Shown: positions 1 to 6,453 of the stretch, one piece after another | Layout of the letters: each line of letters opens with the position of its first letter | Numbering within the stretch: the first letter of the stretch is position 1 | Source of the DNA: Spirochaeta sp. | Lineage (GTDB): Bacteria > Spirochaetota > Spirochaetia > DSM-27196 > Alkalispirochaetaceae | DNA length: 15,483 bases | Direction of reading: 5' to 3' | Assembly: GCA_027859055.1 (NCBI GenBank) | Contig: JAQIBO010000097.1 | Coordinates: 1-15,483, forward strand | Translations under genes and position numbers: made by a program | The notes under the pieces: generated by a model | Database searches by the model: none | Told to the model about the DNA's origin: nothing | Seen by the model: the letters and a program-made list of their open reading frames with translations, nothing else

Positions 1-315
1 GGAGCGGGCCACGTACCGCCCGACGAGAAACGCCGCGAACGCGCCCAGCGTCGACGCCACCGAAACTGCCGCGGTCCCGTCAGCCACGCCGTACACAAAC
101 CCCGCGCCAAGCGTCAGAATGCTGCCGGGTACAAAGAAGACCGTTGCAAGGATATACACCCCGACAAAGATCAGTATTCCCGTGAATCCGAGCGCCGCGA
201 CCTCAGCGAGGAACTCCTTTAACATCGTTGGAACGTCGAACCGGAGCGTTCCAAACAGGCCCAGACCGACGATCATCGCAAGAATCAAGACTCGGAGAAC
301 GGTTGCCATTTTCAT
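1..315 (-). CDS. TVP38/TMEM64 (VTT-domain) membrane protein, C-terminus cut by window edge
   Basis: The first 105 residues are visible. They show a hydrophobic N-terminal segment (about 5-22), then a second hydrophobic stretch (45-62) running into FVPGSILTLGAGFVYG at 61-76. That pattern, with P63-G64 and a glycine-rich re-entrant stretch, is the hallmark of the TVP38/TMEM64/VTT family (distantly related to DedA). These are inner-membrane proteins whose eukaryotic relatives scramble lipids and whose bacterial members are mostly uncharacterised. The start is uncertain between M1 and M3: neither has a Shine-Dalgarno sequence, and a sigma70-like promoter sits immediately upstream, which suggests a leaderless message. 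It lies 102 nt downstream of the marR-type gene on the same strand and may be its target. The rest of the VTT domain is outside the window. Confidence 0.85.
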   Translation of the reverse strand, partial: MKMATVLRVLILAMIVGLGLFGTLRFDVPTMLKEFLAEVAALGFTGILIFVGVYILATVFFVPGSILTLGAGFVYGVADGTAAVSVASTLGAFAAFLVGRYVARS

Positions 316-321
316 GCCGTA

Positions 322-350
322 AAAATATGTAGTTCAAACGAAAGGGTCAA
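322..350 (-). promoter_or_regulatory. Sigma70-type promoter of the TVP38 gene, placing the start site at the ATG
   Basis: Read on the minus strand: TTGACC (350-345), a 17-nt spacer and TATTTT (327-322). The last base of the -10 is 7 nt from the A of the ATG at 315, so transcription would start at or next to the start codon. No purine-rich ribosome binding site lies between. The promoter call is from sequence match only. Confidence 0.5.
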
Positions 351-371
351 TACAATTGTGGAAATTGGTTG

Positions 372-379
372 CAACTACA
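372..379 (-). promoter_or_regulatory. Candidate MarR operator copy near the TVP38 promoter
   Basis: CAACTACA (TGTAGTTG on the minus strand) lies about 22 nt upstream of the TVP38 -35 box. The same 8-mer occurs at 941-948 in front of the marR-type gene. Here it overlaps a small palindrome, GTTGCAAC (minus strand). A role as operator is inferred from the shared word and the neighbouring regulator. Confidence 0.3.
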
Positions 380-417
380 ACAGGTATTGCCCTCGCTGTT
401 GTCCTGTCGCCCCACCT

Positions 418-885
418 TCAGGTGTGCAGACGACGGAGACTTTTCCGAATATCTCGCCAGCTGGCGCGGCCGATCTGCTTCAGCGCGGTGCGTTGTGCCG
501 ATTTCCAGCGGGGCACACACGACTGGATCGTTTGATCCCCCGCGTCGGTAAGGAAATAAGTGCGAACCCGCCGGTCTTCACCCGGCTCAACGCGAATCAG
601 ACCGCGTTTGACCAGGAGTTCTGTATTCCGCGAAACCGTACTTGGATCTGAGCCGAGAATCTCCGCGAGATCACCGGCGCTACTGCCCGGATCGATCTGC
701 AGTGCCACCAAAAGACCGAACTGCGGCGAGGAAATTCCAACATCGCGAAACGCGTCCTCGTAAATCCGACCGACAATTCGCGCGGCACGGCCGATATTGG
801 ACCCGACGCACTCGTCTCTGATCTCTTCAAAGTCTTCCGGCGAGAACCGTTCTTTTCGTTTTTTATCAACTGCGTGTGCGAACAT
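418..885 (-). CDS. MarR-family transcriptional regulator
   Basis: 155 residues, a normal length for the MarR family. An N-terminal helical region (about 15-50) leads to a winged helix-turn-helix: ISSPQFGLLVAL at 51-62, SSAGDLAEILGSDPSTVSRN at 68-87 (recognition helix roughly 80-94), then the wing with GEDRRVRTYFLTDAG at 102-116. The D-R-R wing motif and following LT-x-G are typical. MarR proteins bind DNA as dimers and usually repress their own gene and neighbours until a small molecule or oxidant is sensed. C123 is the only cysteine near the dimer helices, besides C26. The start has a good ribosome site, AGAGG, about 7 nt upstream. The gene on the same strand downstream (TVP38 family) is the obvious candidate target; the ligand cannot be told from sequence. 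Confidence 0.9.
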   Translation of the reverse strand: MFAHAVDKKRKERFSPEDFEEIRDECVGSNIGRAARIVGRIYEDAFRDVGISSPQFGLLVALQIDPGSSAGDLAEILGSDPSTVSRNTELLVKRGLIRVEPGEDRRVRTYFLTDAGDQTIQSCVPRWKSAQRTALKQIGRASWRDIRKSLRRLHT

Positions 886-940
886 ATGAATATACCTCTT
901 GAGAGTGAATGTGTAGATGAACCGGAATTGCCTTTTCTAT

Positions 941-958
941 CAACTACAGGATACTACA
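941..958 (-). promoter_or_regulatory. Candidate operator direct repeats upstream of the marR-type gene
   Basis: On the minus strand two copies of TGTAGT lie exactly 10 nt apart (one helical turn), and the second continues as TGTAGTTG, the word also found at 372-379. They sit about 56-73 nt before the marR ATG, a plausible place for autoregulation. No convincing -35/-10 pair for marR was found around them. Confidence 0.3.
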
Positions 959-1007
959 AGTTTTTTGTTGTTTCCACCGGATCGAGACTATCCGGAGTGC
1001 TTTCCTG

Positions 1008-1019
1008 CCGGGCGCCCGG
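1008..1019. repeat. Perfect 12-bp GC palindrome in the marR/cheBR intergenic region
   Basis: CCGGGCGCCCGG is its own reverse complement, flanked by TTTCCTG on the left and AAAACG on the right. It lies 29 nt upstream of the -35 box of the cheBR promoter, in the 288-nt gap between two divergent genes. It could be an activator or operator site, or part of a hairpin. Nothing in the sequence decides. Confidence 0.4.
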
Positions 1020-1047
1020 AAAACGCCCGAAAAACAGCCAAAAAAAA

Positions 1048-1076
1048 TTGCGCCGCACTACAAAATATCATATAAT
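1048..1076 (+). promoter_or_regulatory. Sigma70-type promoter for the cheBR-kinase unit
   Basis: TTGCGC (1048-1053), a 17-nt spacer, and a consensus TATAAT (1071-1076). The predicted start near 1083 leaves an untranslated leader of about 90 nt before the ATG at 1174. The rest of the 886-1173 gap holds the palindrome at 1008-1019, the marR-side repeats and a 13-codon leader ORF. No further gene was seen. Confidence 0.55.
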
Positions 1077-1142
1077 CGACAAAACCGAGAGTCAGTCGAT
1101 CGACCGCGTGTTAGGACGTCTGACAGAGTGGAAGGTAAACCC

Positions 1143-1184
1143 ATGACCCTGACGTTCCAATCCGTAGTACGCCATGCCTGCTGA
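1143..1184 (+). CDS. Possible 13-residue leader peptide overlapping the cheBR start
   Basis: An ATG at 1143 preceded by GGAAGG (1130-1135, 7-nt spacing) opens a reading frame for MTLTFQSVVRHAC and stops at 1184, ten bases past the cheBR ATG at 1174. The cheBR start itself has no recognisable ribosome site, so terminating ribosomes could back up and restart there. This is inference from spacing. The peptide resembles nothing known and may be chance. Confidence 0.25.
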   Translation: MTLTFQSVVRHAC

Positions 1185-1270
1185 TACGAGCGCGACTACG
1201 CCCACACCCAACCCGGACGAGCCAAGTTACATCGTCGCTGTCGGCGCATCAGCCGGCGGTCTGGAAGCGA

Positions 1271-2899
1271 TTGACGCGTTTTTCACCAACGTGTCGGAAG
1301 ACACGACGTTCGCCTACGTTGGTGATTCAACACCTCTCCCCGGATTACAAGAGCCTGATGGTTGAGATCCTCTCCAAGCGGACAACGATGCCGGTCCAGC
1401 GCGCCGAAGACGGCATGGTCGTCAAACGCGGCGAGGTATACCTCATACCGCCCAAGAAGAACCTGACGATCTACCACGGAGCACTGTATCTCTCCGACCA
1501 GGATCACTCCGCAGGGCTCAACCTGCCGATCGATATCTTTTTGCGCTCCCTCGCCGAAGATCAGGGAGAGCGGGCGATCGCGGTGATCCTTTCGGGAACG
1601 GGGAGCGACGGCACCCGCGGTGTCCGGTCGGTGAAAGGGAACGGCGGCACGATCGTTGTCCAGGACAGCGCCACCGCCAAGTTTGACGGGATGCCCAACG
1701 CCGCAATCGCCACCGGCCTTGCCGACTTTGTCCTGCCGCCGGCGGAGATGCCGGCGGAGCTGCAGGCGTTTACCTCGCGCCCCCGTACCGCCTCGGACGG
1801 ACGGCTTCCGCGGATGCTCTCCGACGAGGACGGCCTCGCCCGCGTATTCGCCCTGTTGCGGGAGCAGTTCAAGGTGGATTTTTCCCTCTACAAAAAGAAC
1901 ACCGTCACCCGTCGCATCGACCGGCGCATGACGATTACCCAGACCGAGGATATCCGTGAGTACGCCACGTTGCTGCAGCGCCAGCCGGCGGAGTTGAACA
2001 CCCTGTTTCGTGAGTTTCTTATCGGGGTTACCAGCTTTTTCCGCGATCCGGTGATCTTTGATCGCCTGACCACCGAGGCGATTGATGAACTTGTCACGTC
2101 AACCGGCACTCGGGAATTGCGCCTGTGGGTGAGCGGCTGTTCCACCGGAGAAGAGGCGTACACCCTGGCGATTATCCTGCGGGAAGCGATGGAACGTGCG
2201 GGAACATCCCGGGACGTCAAGATCTTCGCTACCGATATCGATCGCAACGCGATTCACTTTGCAGCGGTCGGGTCGTATCCGGAAAGTATCGCCGCGGACA
2301 TTCCGGAACAGTATCTCTCCAAGTACTTTTACAAGCGGGAAGACCACTTTCAGATCTCCCGGGCGATACGGGAAATGGTGGTGTTTGCCGCACACAACCT
2401 CGTAAAAGATCCGCCGTTTACCAATATCGATCTGGTGAGCTGCCGAAATCTCCTGATCTATCTGCAGGCGACCGCGCAGATCAAGGTGTTGCAGAACTTC
2501 AGTTTTTCTCTGATAAACAACGGAATCCTGCTGCTGGGTTCCAGTGAAACGATCGGGGAGATGACCGATCTGTTTGAACCGATTGACGCCAAATGCCGGA
2601 TTTTCCGGTCCAAAGGGCGCGGCCGCTCCTACGCCGCGTTCGGCGGCAATCCCGCCGGGGACACCCGCGCCCGTGAACAGTCACACCAGCTGATCGCGTC
2701 GCGACGATCCTTGCGCGAGGCCGGCGGCAACGACGACGCGGTTCTGGAGCGGTTTCTTGCCGCGATCAGCGGTGATCTGCTTCCGACGGCGGTAATTGTG
2801 AACGAGCACCAGGGGTCGTCCACGTTCTCGGGGACGCTGAGCGGTTTTTCCGCTTTCCCTCGGGACGGCCGACGATGGAGCTGGATAAGGTGGTTGTGA
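1271..2899 (+). CDS. CheB-CheR segment as an open frame (middle piece of the broken fusion gene)
   Basis: This frame carries coding sequence from 1322 to about 2814; its first 17 and last roughly 28 codons are out-of-frame noise. In corrected numbering the CheB triad is S26 (GASAGG, in the preceding piece), H53 (VIQHLSP) and D145 (SGTGSDGTRG), so the methylesterase looks complete. There is no N-terminal REC domain, so it is not controlled by direct phosphorylation as enteric CheB is. The CheR part has the helical N-domain with a basic helix (TVTRRIDRRM), FREFLIGVTSFFRDP, the SAM-binding GCSTGEEAY (321-329), KIFATDID and VSCRNLLIYL. All the expected methyltransferase landmarks are present. Confidence 0.8.
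   Translation: MTRFSPTCRKTRRSPTLVIQHLSPDYKSLMVEILSKRTTMPVQRAEDGMVVKRGEVYLIPPKKNLTIYHGALYLSDQDHSAGLNLPIDIFLRSLAEDQGERAIAVILSGTGSDGTRGVRSVKGNGGTIVVQDSATAKFDGMPNAAIATGLADFVLPPAEMPAELQAFTSRPRTASDGRLPRMLSDEDGLARVFALLREQFKVDFSLYKKNTVTRRIDRRMTITQTEDIREYATLLQRQPAELNTLFREFLIGVTSFFRDPVIFDRLTTEAIDELVTSTGTRELRLWVSGCSTGEEAYTLAIILREAMERAGTSRDVKIFATDIDRNAIHFAAVGSYPESIAADIPEQYLSKYFYKREDHFQISRAIREMVVFAAHNLVKDPPFTNIDLVSCRNLLIYLQATAQIKVLQNFSFSLINNGILLLGSSETIGEMTDLFEPIDAKCRIFRSKGRGRSYAAFGGNPAGDTRAREQSHQLIASRRSLREAGGNDDAVLERFLAAISGDLLPTAVIVNEHQGSSTFSGTLSGFSAFPRDGRRWSWIRWL
1321..1322 (+). other. Frameshift 1: one extra G within the CheB active-site region
   Basis: The frame from 1174 reads ...TFAYV and then GDSTPLPG, which is not CheB-like. 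Dropping one G of the GG at 1321-1322 gives FAYVVIQHLSPDYKS, the family's catalytic-histidine motif. The flanking frames are 1 before and 2 after. Confidence 0.85.
2812..2815 (+). other. Frameshift 2: one G missing in a GGGG run between CheR and the PAS part
   Basis: Frame 2 runs NEHQG and then loses family similarity. Adding one G to the run at 2812-2815 returns to frame 1 and gives VVHVLGDAERFFRFPSGRPT, the expected PAS-like sequence leading into MELDK at 2875. The change restores the frame lost at 1321. Confidence 0.85.
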
Positions 2900-4521
2900 A
2901 GGGACTGTCCGTTCCGCTGACCACGGGTGTCCAGAAAGCGTTCCGGAGCCGCGCCGGTGTCGTCTTTTCCGGGATTCGCTTCACCAACGGCGCCGCCAAT
3001 GAAGCGGTGGACGTTCGGATTGTGCCGCTGCCGGACCGGCCCACGCGGAGTCCTCTGGTGGCAATTCTCATATCCGATGTGGAGCGCAGCGGGGGTGACG
3101 GTGGAGACGGCGTACTCCGCGGGTCTGCCGAAGGTGGCACCGAGACCTACGACCTGACTGAGCAGACGCAACAGCGCATCGACGACCTCGAACAGGAGCT
3201 GCAGTTCACCCGTGAAAACCTGCAGGCAACGATTGAAGAGCTGGAGACCGCCAATGAGGAGCTCCAGGCGACCAACGAAGAGCTGATGGCGAGCAACGAG
3301 GAACTTCAGTCGACCAATGAAGAACTTCAGTCGACCAATGAAGAGCTCTACACCGTCAACGCGGAGTACCAGAACAAGATTGTCGAGTTGACCGAACTCA
3401 ACAACGACGTGGACAACCTCCTGCGGAGTTCCGGTATCGGTACGCTGATCCTCGATGAGGACCTCACGATTCGGCGCTTTTCCAACACGGCGATGCAGAT
3501 CTTTCGCCTGCAGGAAAGCGATATCGGCCGGCCGGTGAGCCATATTGCCCACTACCTTGATTCCTTTGACCCCTACGCGGCGATGCAGGAAGTACAGAAC
3601 AGCGGAAAGCAGCAGGAGTGGCCGGTGTGCGTCGCCGGTGAGGCGTGGTACCTTTTTCGGGTAACCCCCTACCAGATCGGTCCGCGGGAGATAGCCGGGC
3701 TGGTTGTCTCGCTCGTTGATATCACCGAACTCAAAACCGCTCAGGACGAACGAACCCGCTACCAGGAGCAGCTTTCCCACGTCACCGAGACCTCCCCGGC
3801 GCTGGTGTGGATGTCGGATACCTCCGGGGCGTGTAACTGGTTCAACAAAACGTGGCTTACCTTTACCGGCCGGACCCTTGAGCAGGAGTACGGCGACGGA
3901 TGGACCGAGGGCGTGCATCCTGCGGACAAAGACCATTGTTTGACCACCTACACCGAGGCGTTTGCGGCACGCAACCCGTTCTCCATGGAGTACCGCCTCC
4001 GCCGCGCCGACGGCGCGTACCGATGGCTCCTCGATGAAGGCACCCCGCGCTACGGCGGCGACGGGACGTTTCTCGGATATGTCGGCTCCTGCCTGGATAT
4101 CACCGCCCAGCGAGAACGGCAGGAGGAGCTGGATGCGATGCGGAAGCGGTTCCAGGTGCTCCTTGAATCGGTTGACGCGATTCCGTGGGAGTACGATATC
4201 GCCTCCGACCACTGGACGTACGTGGCACCCCAGGTTGAGCGTATTCTCGGGTTCTCCCCGGAGGAGTGGACCAATCTGGAATTCTGGAAAGAACGGCTTC
4301 ATCCGGAGGACCGTTCGTGGGCGACTGATTACTGCCTGGCCTGTACGGCGCGGGGAGAGCAACACGTATTTGATTATCGATTTCTAACAAAAATCGGGGA
4401 CTATGTTCATATCCGGGATGTTGTCGACGTGGAAATGGACGGAGATACACCGGTCAAGATCCGCGGGTTTATGCTGGACATAACCGATCGACCGGGCTGT
4501 GAGGTGAAAGAGAGTGAGTAA
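2875..4521 (+). CDS. Coiled-coil and PAS segment as an open frame (last piece of the broken fusion gene)
   Basis: The frame is coding from about 2815; the ATG at 2875 is only the first available start and has no ribosome site. It contains the tail of a PAS-like domain, then a long heptad-repeat helix built from N-E-E-L-Q units (3157-3420). Two of these heptads are encoded by an exact 21-bp tandem repeat (3301-3321 and 3322-3342). Three PAS folds follow; the second ends in the PAC signature GTFLGYVGSCLDIT and the third in IRGFMLDITD. The final residues run into the next gene with an 8-nt overlap. PAS ligands cannot be predicted; no conserved flavin cysteine motif (NCRFL) was seen, so these are not LOV domains. 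Confidence 0.75.
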   Translation: MELDKVVVKGLSVPLTTGVQKAFRSRAGVVFSGIRFTNGAANEAVDVRIVPLPDRPTRSPLVAILISDVERSGGDGGDGVLRGSAEGGTETYDLTEQTQQRIDDLEQELQFTRENLQATIEELETANEELQATNEELMASNEELQSTNEELQSTNEELYTVNAEYQNKIVELTELNNDVDNLLRSSGIGTLILDEDLTIRRFSNTAMQIFRLQESDIGRPVSHIAHYLDSFDPYAAMQEVQNSGKQQEWPVCVAGEAWYLFRVTPYQIGPREIAGLVVSLVDITELKTAQDERTRYQEQLSHVTETSPALVWMSDTSGACNWFNKTWLTFTGRTLEQEYGDGWTEGVHPADKDHCLTTYTEAFAARNPFSMEYRLRRADGAYRWLLDEGTPRYGGDGTFLGYVGSCLDITAQRERQEELDAMRKRFQVLLESVDAIPWEYDIASDHWTYVAPQVERILGFSPEEWTNLEFWKERLHPEDRSWATDYCLACTARGEQHVFDYRFLTKIGDYVHIRDVVDVEMDGDTPVKIRGFMLDITDRPGCEVKESE

Positions 4522-5767
4522 GGACGATCTACGGAAACGCGCGGAGTCTTACCTGGAGGCGCGATCCCACGGGGCGGAACCGGAGGTCTCCGGCGCCACC
4601 GCTGAAGACCGCGAGGCGCTGATTCAGGACCTTCAGGTGCACCAGGTGGAACTCAAGCTACAGAATGAGGAGCTCCGTGACGCCTACGCCCGGCTTGAAG
4701 AGAGCAGCCAGGAGTACGTGGACTTGTTTGAACGCGCGCCGATGGGGCTGGTGGTGATCGATGCAGCCGGTATCGTCCGCCGCTGTAACGACACCTTTCG
4801 GCAGCTCATCGGATCTGAGGGGAGTGAATGCGACCGGCCGTTGACCGATTTTGTTACCGACGAAAGCGCGCAGGTATGGCGCGGACGGTTTCGGGCGTTC
4901 TTTACTCGACCTGAGGAAAAGCAAATCGACCTCGAACTGGCGCTGCCCGACCGCCGCCGCCGCGTCATCCGGCTGGTGGGGCAGACGATCGATGCGCCGC
5001 CTCGGCCGCTGCGCGGGGCAACACCCAGGAAGGGCGGCGTGCTGATGCTGGTCGCGTTTGAGGTAACCGACGAAATCATCGCCCGCGAGCAGTCCCGCGA
5101 CCTTGTTGCGGAAAAGGAGCTGCTGCTGCGGGAGATGCGCCACCGCACCCAGAACCATCTGGTGACGATCCAGAGCATGCTCTCCTTTCAGGCGGCTCAC
5201 GCCGGGAACTCCGCGGTTGCCGACGCGCTCACCGGAGCGGGTGAACGGATCCGGGCGATGTTGTTTGTCAACGAAATTCTCACCTCCCGTCGGGGACAGG
5301 ACGCGGTGGACCTGGCGACATATCTCTCGGAGCTTCTCGAGCGCATCGGGCAGGCGCAGATGGCGCTTGCGGGTATCACCGTTGAGACCGATTTTACCTC
5401 ACTGTCCGTAACCGCCGATACGGCGTTTACTCTCGGACTTATCGTCAACGAGCTGGTGACAAACGCGTTCAAGTACGCCTTCCCCCCGGATAGGGAGGAC
5501 AAAACCGTGCGGGTTGCTCTCCGCCCCGTACCGGATGGGCGGGCGGAGCTGATCGTGTGTGACACCGGGGTCGGCATCGACCTCATCGTGGCAGCCGCCG
5601 CGGGCACGCCGAACCACGATGCGCCGAGCGCCGGTGGCTCCGGCGGATTCGGACTCCACCTGGTGGAAGGGCTGGTCGGTCAGATGGACGGAACGGTGGC
5701 GATAGAAAACACCGGGAGCGGCACGTGTTGCCGGGTGGAGTTTGATCCCGGCAGCGCGACTCTGTAG
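4514..5767 (+). CDS. PAS-HisKA_2 sensor histidine kinase
   Basis: 417 residues, cytoplasmic, no transmembrane segment. A helical lead (30-70, QVHQVELKLQNEELRDAYAR) is followed by a PAS domain (about 68-190), the HisKA_2 phosphoacceptor box LLLREMRHRTQNHL with H210, and a HATPase_c domain with the N box VNELVTNAF (311-319), G1 box DTGVGID (350-356) and G2 box GGFGLHLV (377-384). The GTG start overlaps the end of the CheB-CheR-PAS gene by 8 nt and has GAGG 9 nt upstream, so the two are translationally coupled. In related genomes these parts are often fused into one protein, so the pair probably acts as one sensor. No response regulator is adjacent; the cheY at 6454 is the nearest, and whether it is a partner is unknown. 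HisKA_2 kinases are associated with general stress and light or redox responses in other bacteria. Confidence 0.9.
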   Translation: MSKDDLRKRAESYLEARSHGAEPEVSGATAEDREALIQDLQVHQVELKLQNEELRDAYARLEESSQEYVDLFERAPMGLVVIDAAGIVRRCNDTFRQLIGSEGSECDRPLTDFVTDESAQVWRGRFRAFFTRPEEKQIDLELALPDRRRRVIRLVGQTIDAPPRPLRGATPRKGGVLMLVAFEVTDEIIAREQSRDLVAEKELLLREMRHRTQNHLVTIQSMLSFQAAHAGNSAVADALTGAGERIRAMLFVNEILTSRRGQDAVDLATYLSELLERIGQAQMALAGITVETDFTSLSVTADTAFTLGLIVNELVTNAFKYAFPPDREDKTVRVALRPVPDGRAELIVCDTGVGIDLIVAAAAGTPNHDAPSAGGSGGFGLHLVEGLVGQMDGTVAIENTGSGTCCRVEFDPGSATL

Positions 5768-5792
5768 AGCCCCCGGGACCACCCCACCGCCA

Positions 5793-5820
5793 GGTCAAGA
5801 TTTACAGCTCGATTTTGACC
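5793..5820. terminator. Weak inverted repeat between convergent genes
   Basis: GGTCAAGA (5793-5800) pairs with TTTTGACC (5813-5820) as an 8-bp stem with one G-T pair and a 12-nt loop. It sits at the 3' ends of the plus-strand kinase (ends 5767) and the minus-strand DOMON gene (stop at 5802). There is no clear U-run, so intrinsic termination is only possible. Confidence 0.25.
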
Positions 5821-6344
5821 GACCCGCGCGCGGCGTGGTAGGTGGAAAAGTCGTCGGCGCCGTCGGGGCCATAGGCAACGAGAACGGTGTAGGTGCTGCC
5901 CGCACCAAGCGGCTTGTCCATCGCGTCTCCCGAATCAAGGGGGATCACAAATCGAATCGTCGTTCTGCCATTCTCCTCCGTCCCCTCCGGCTGGGAGATA
6001 TCGTCGGTACCGCCGTGGCTGGTGTCCCGGTCGTGGTTCATCGGGCCGACTCCGTAGTCGTCGGCGATCACCAGGGTGCCGTCGGCAACGTACCCGATCA
6101 CGATGTTGGCGTCCGCCATTTGCCGGGATGGGTCAAAGCCCACGGAAACCCATCCGGTCGTCTGAGCAGACATCTGGACCTCGAGCGCATCGCCGGTTAT
6201 GCGCCATTGAAGGTCAACTCCGGCAGCTTCGGCGCGGGAAAAACCGTCCAGCTCAGGCGCTGCAGCGTGGATCTCTTTGGTCCCTCCGGCAAAAACGGTA
6301 AACCCCAGCACTATCAGTGCGGCAATCGCGGTGGTTCGTTTCAT
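5802..6344 (-). CDS. Secreted DOMON-domain protein, probable haem binder
   Basis: 180 residues. A typical signal peptide (basic MKR, hydrophobic 6-20, small residues around 26-29) indicates export. The rest matches a DOMON beta-sandwich: VDLQWRITGDALEVQMSAQT (43-62), GWVSVGFDP (64-72), QMADANIVIGYV (75-86), a variable loop with PMNHDRDTSHGG (101-112), and a C-terminal YHAARGSVKIEL (169-180). In cytochrome-type DOMON domains a Met before the D-A/N-x-V-I-G strand and a His before R-G near the end ligate b-type haem; M76 and H170 occupy these places. Haem binding is therefore likely but inferred. There is no C-terminal membrane or b561 domain, so it is a soluble extracytoplasmic protein. AAGGAG lies 8 nt before the ATG. 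It is divergent from a haem-sensor kinase operon with which it shares a promoter region. Confidence 0.85.
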   Translation of the reverse strand: MKRTTAIAALIVLGFTVFAGGTKEIHAAAPELDGFSRAEAAGVDLQWRITGDALEVQMSAQTTGWVSVGFDPSRQMADANIVIGYVADGTLVIADDYGVGPMNHDRDTSHGGTDDISQPEGTEENGRTTIRFVIPLDSGDAMDKPLGAGSTYTVLVAYGPDGADDFSTYHAARGSVKIEL

Positions 6345-6392
6345 TAATCGTACTCCTTGCGGAAACAGTCCGTATACGCGTGTGCGGTTTTG

Positions 6393-6401
6393 TGATATTA
6401 T
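6393..6401 (+). promoter_or_regulatory. Extended -10 promoter of the cheY operon
   Basis: TGATATTAT (TG-n plus TATTAT) is an extended -10 element. The -35 position 17 nt upstream (TATACG) is poor, which fits extended -10 promoters or dependence on an activator. The start would be near 6408, leaving a leader of about 46 nt before cheY. Confidence 0.4.
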
Positions 6402-6425
6402 TGTACATACACGAGAAAGTTACAA
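6397..6425 (-). promoter_or_regulatory. Promoter of the DOMON gene, overlapping the cheY promoter
   Basis: Minus strand: TTGTAA (6425-6420), 17-nt spacer, AATAAT (6402-6397), five of six bases matching TATAAT. The -10 occupies the same bases as the cheY -10 on the other strand, so the two promoters should exclude each other. Predicted start near 6390. Confidence 0.45.
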
Positions 6426-6453
6426 CGAGCCGTGTACGACTCAGGGAGCGTCT

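Larger units (their letters stand above)
1174..4521 (+). pseudogene. CheB-CheR-coiled-coil-PAS fusion protein gene, broken by two compensating frameshifts
   Basis: Read with both indels corrected, this is one 1115-residue protein: CheB methylesterase (about 18-200), CheR methyltransferase (220-480), a PAS-like segment (530-640), a heptad coiled coil (662-745) and three PAS domains (about 747-860, 870-985, 989-1110). The reading frame starts at 1174, must lose one G at 1321/1322, and must gain one G in GGGG at 2812-2815. Conserved family sequence is continuous across both joints (AYV|VIQHLSP; NEHQG|VVHVLGD). As written, translation from 1174 ends after 63 residues. Such fusions occur in many environmental bacteria, often with a C-terminal HisKA_2/HWE kinase, and are thought to act in sensory signalling rather than classic receptor adaptation. 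Here the kinase is the next gene. The defects may be sequencing errors in G runs or real mutations. No chemoreceptor with a methylation region is visible in the window. Confidence 0.85.

Noticed and set aside
874..1146. Small plus-strand frame in the marR/cheBR gap
   Set aside because: It begins inside marR, crosses both regulatory regions, has no ribosome site and no family resemblance.
1321..2815. Programmed ribosomal frameshifting in the cheBR gene
   Set aside because: Two opposite shifts would be needed, neither site has a slippery heptamer with a following structure, and single-base G-run indels explain both.
3301..3342. Exact 21-bp tandem repeat as a possible recombination or mobile feature
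   Set aside because: It encodes two heptads of the conserved N-E-E-L-Q coiled coil found throughout this protein family, so it reflects protein structure, not a mobile element.
2629..4365. Long open frame (578 codons) on the minus strand
   Set aside because: It lies wholly antisense to the CheR/PAS coding sequence, has arginine- and glycine-rich composition with no recognisable domain, and is explained by GC-rich codon use in the real gene.
3400..4521. LOV (flavin) photoreceptor among the PAS domains
   Set aside because: The cysteine-containing flavin adduct motif is absent from all three PAS segments.
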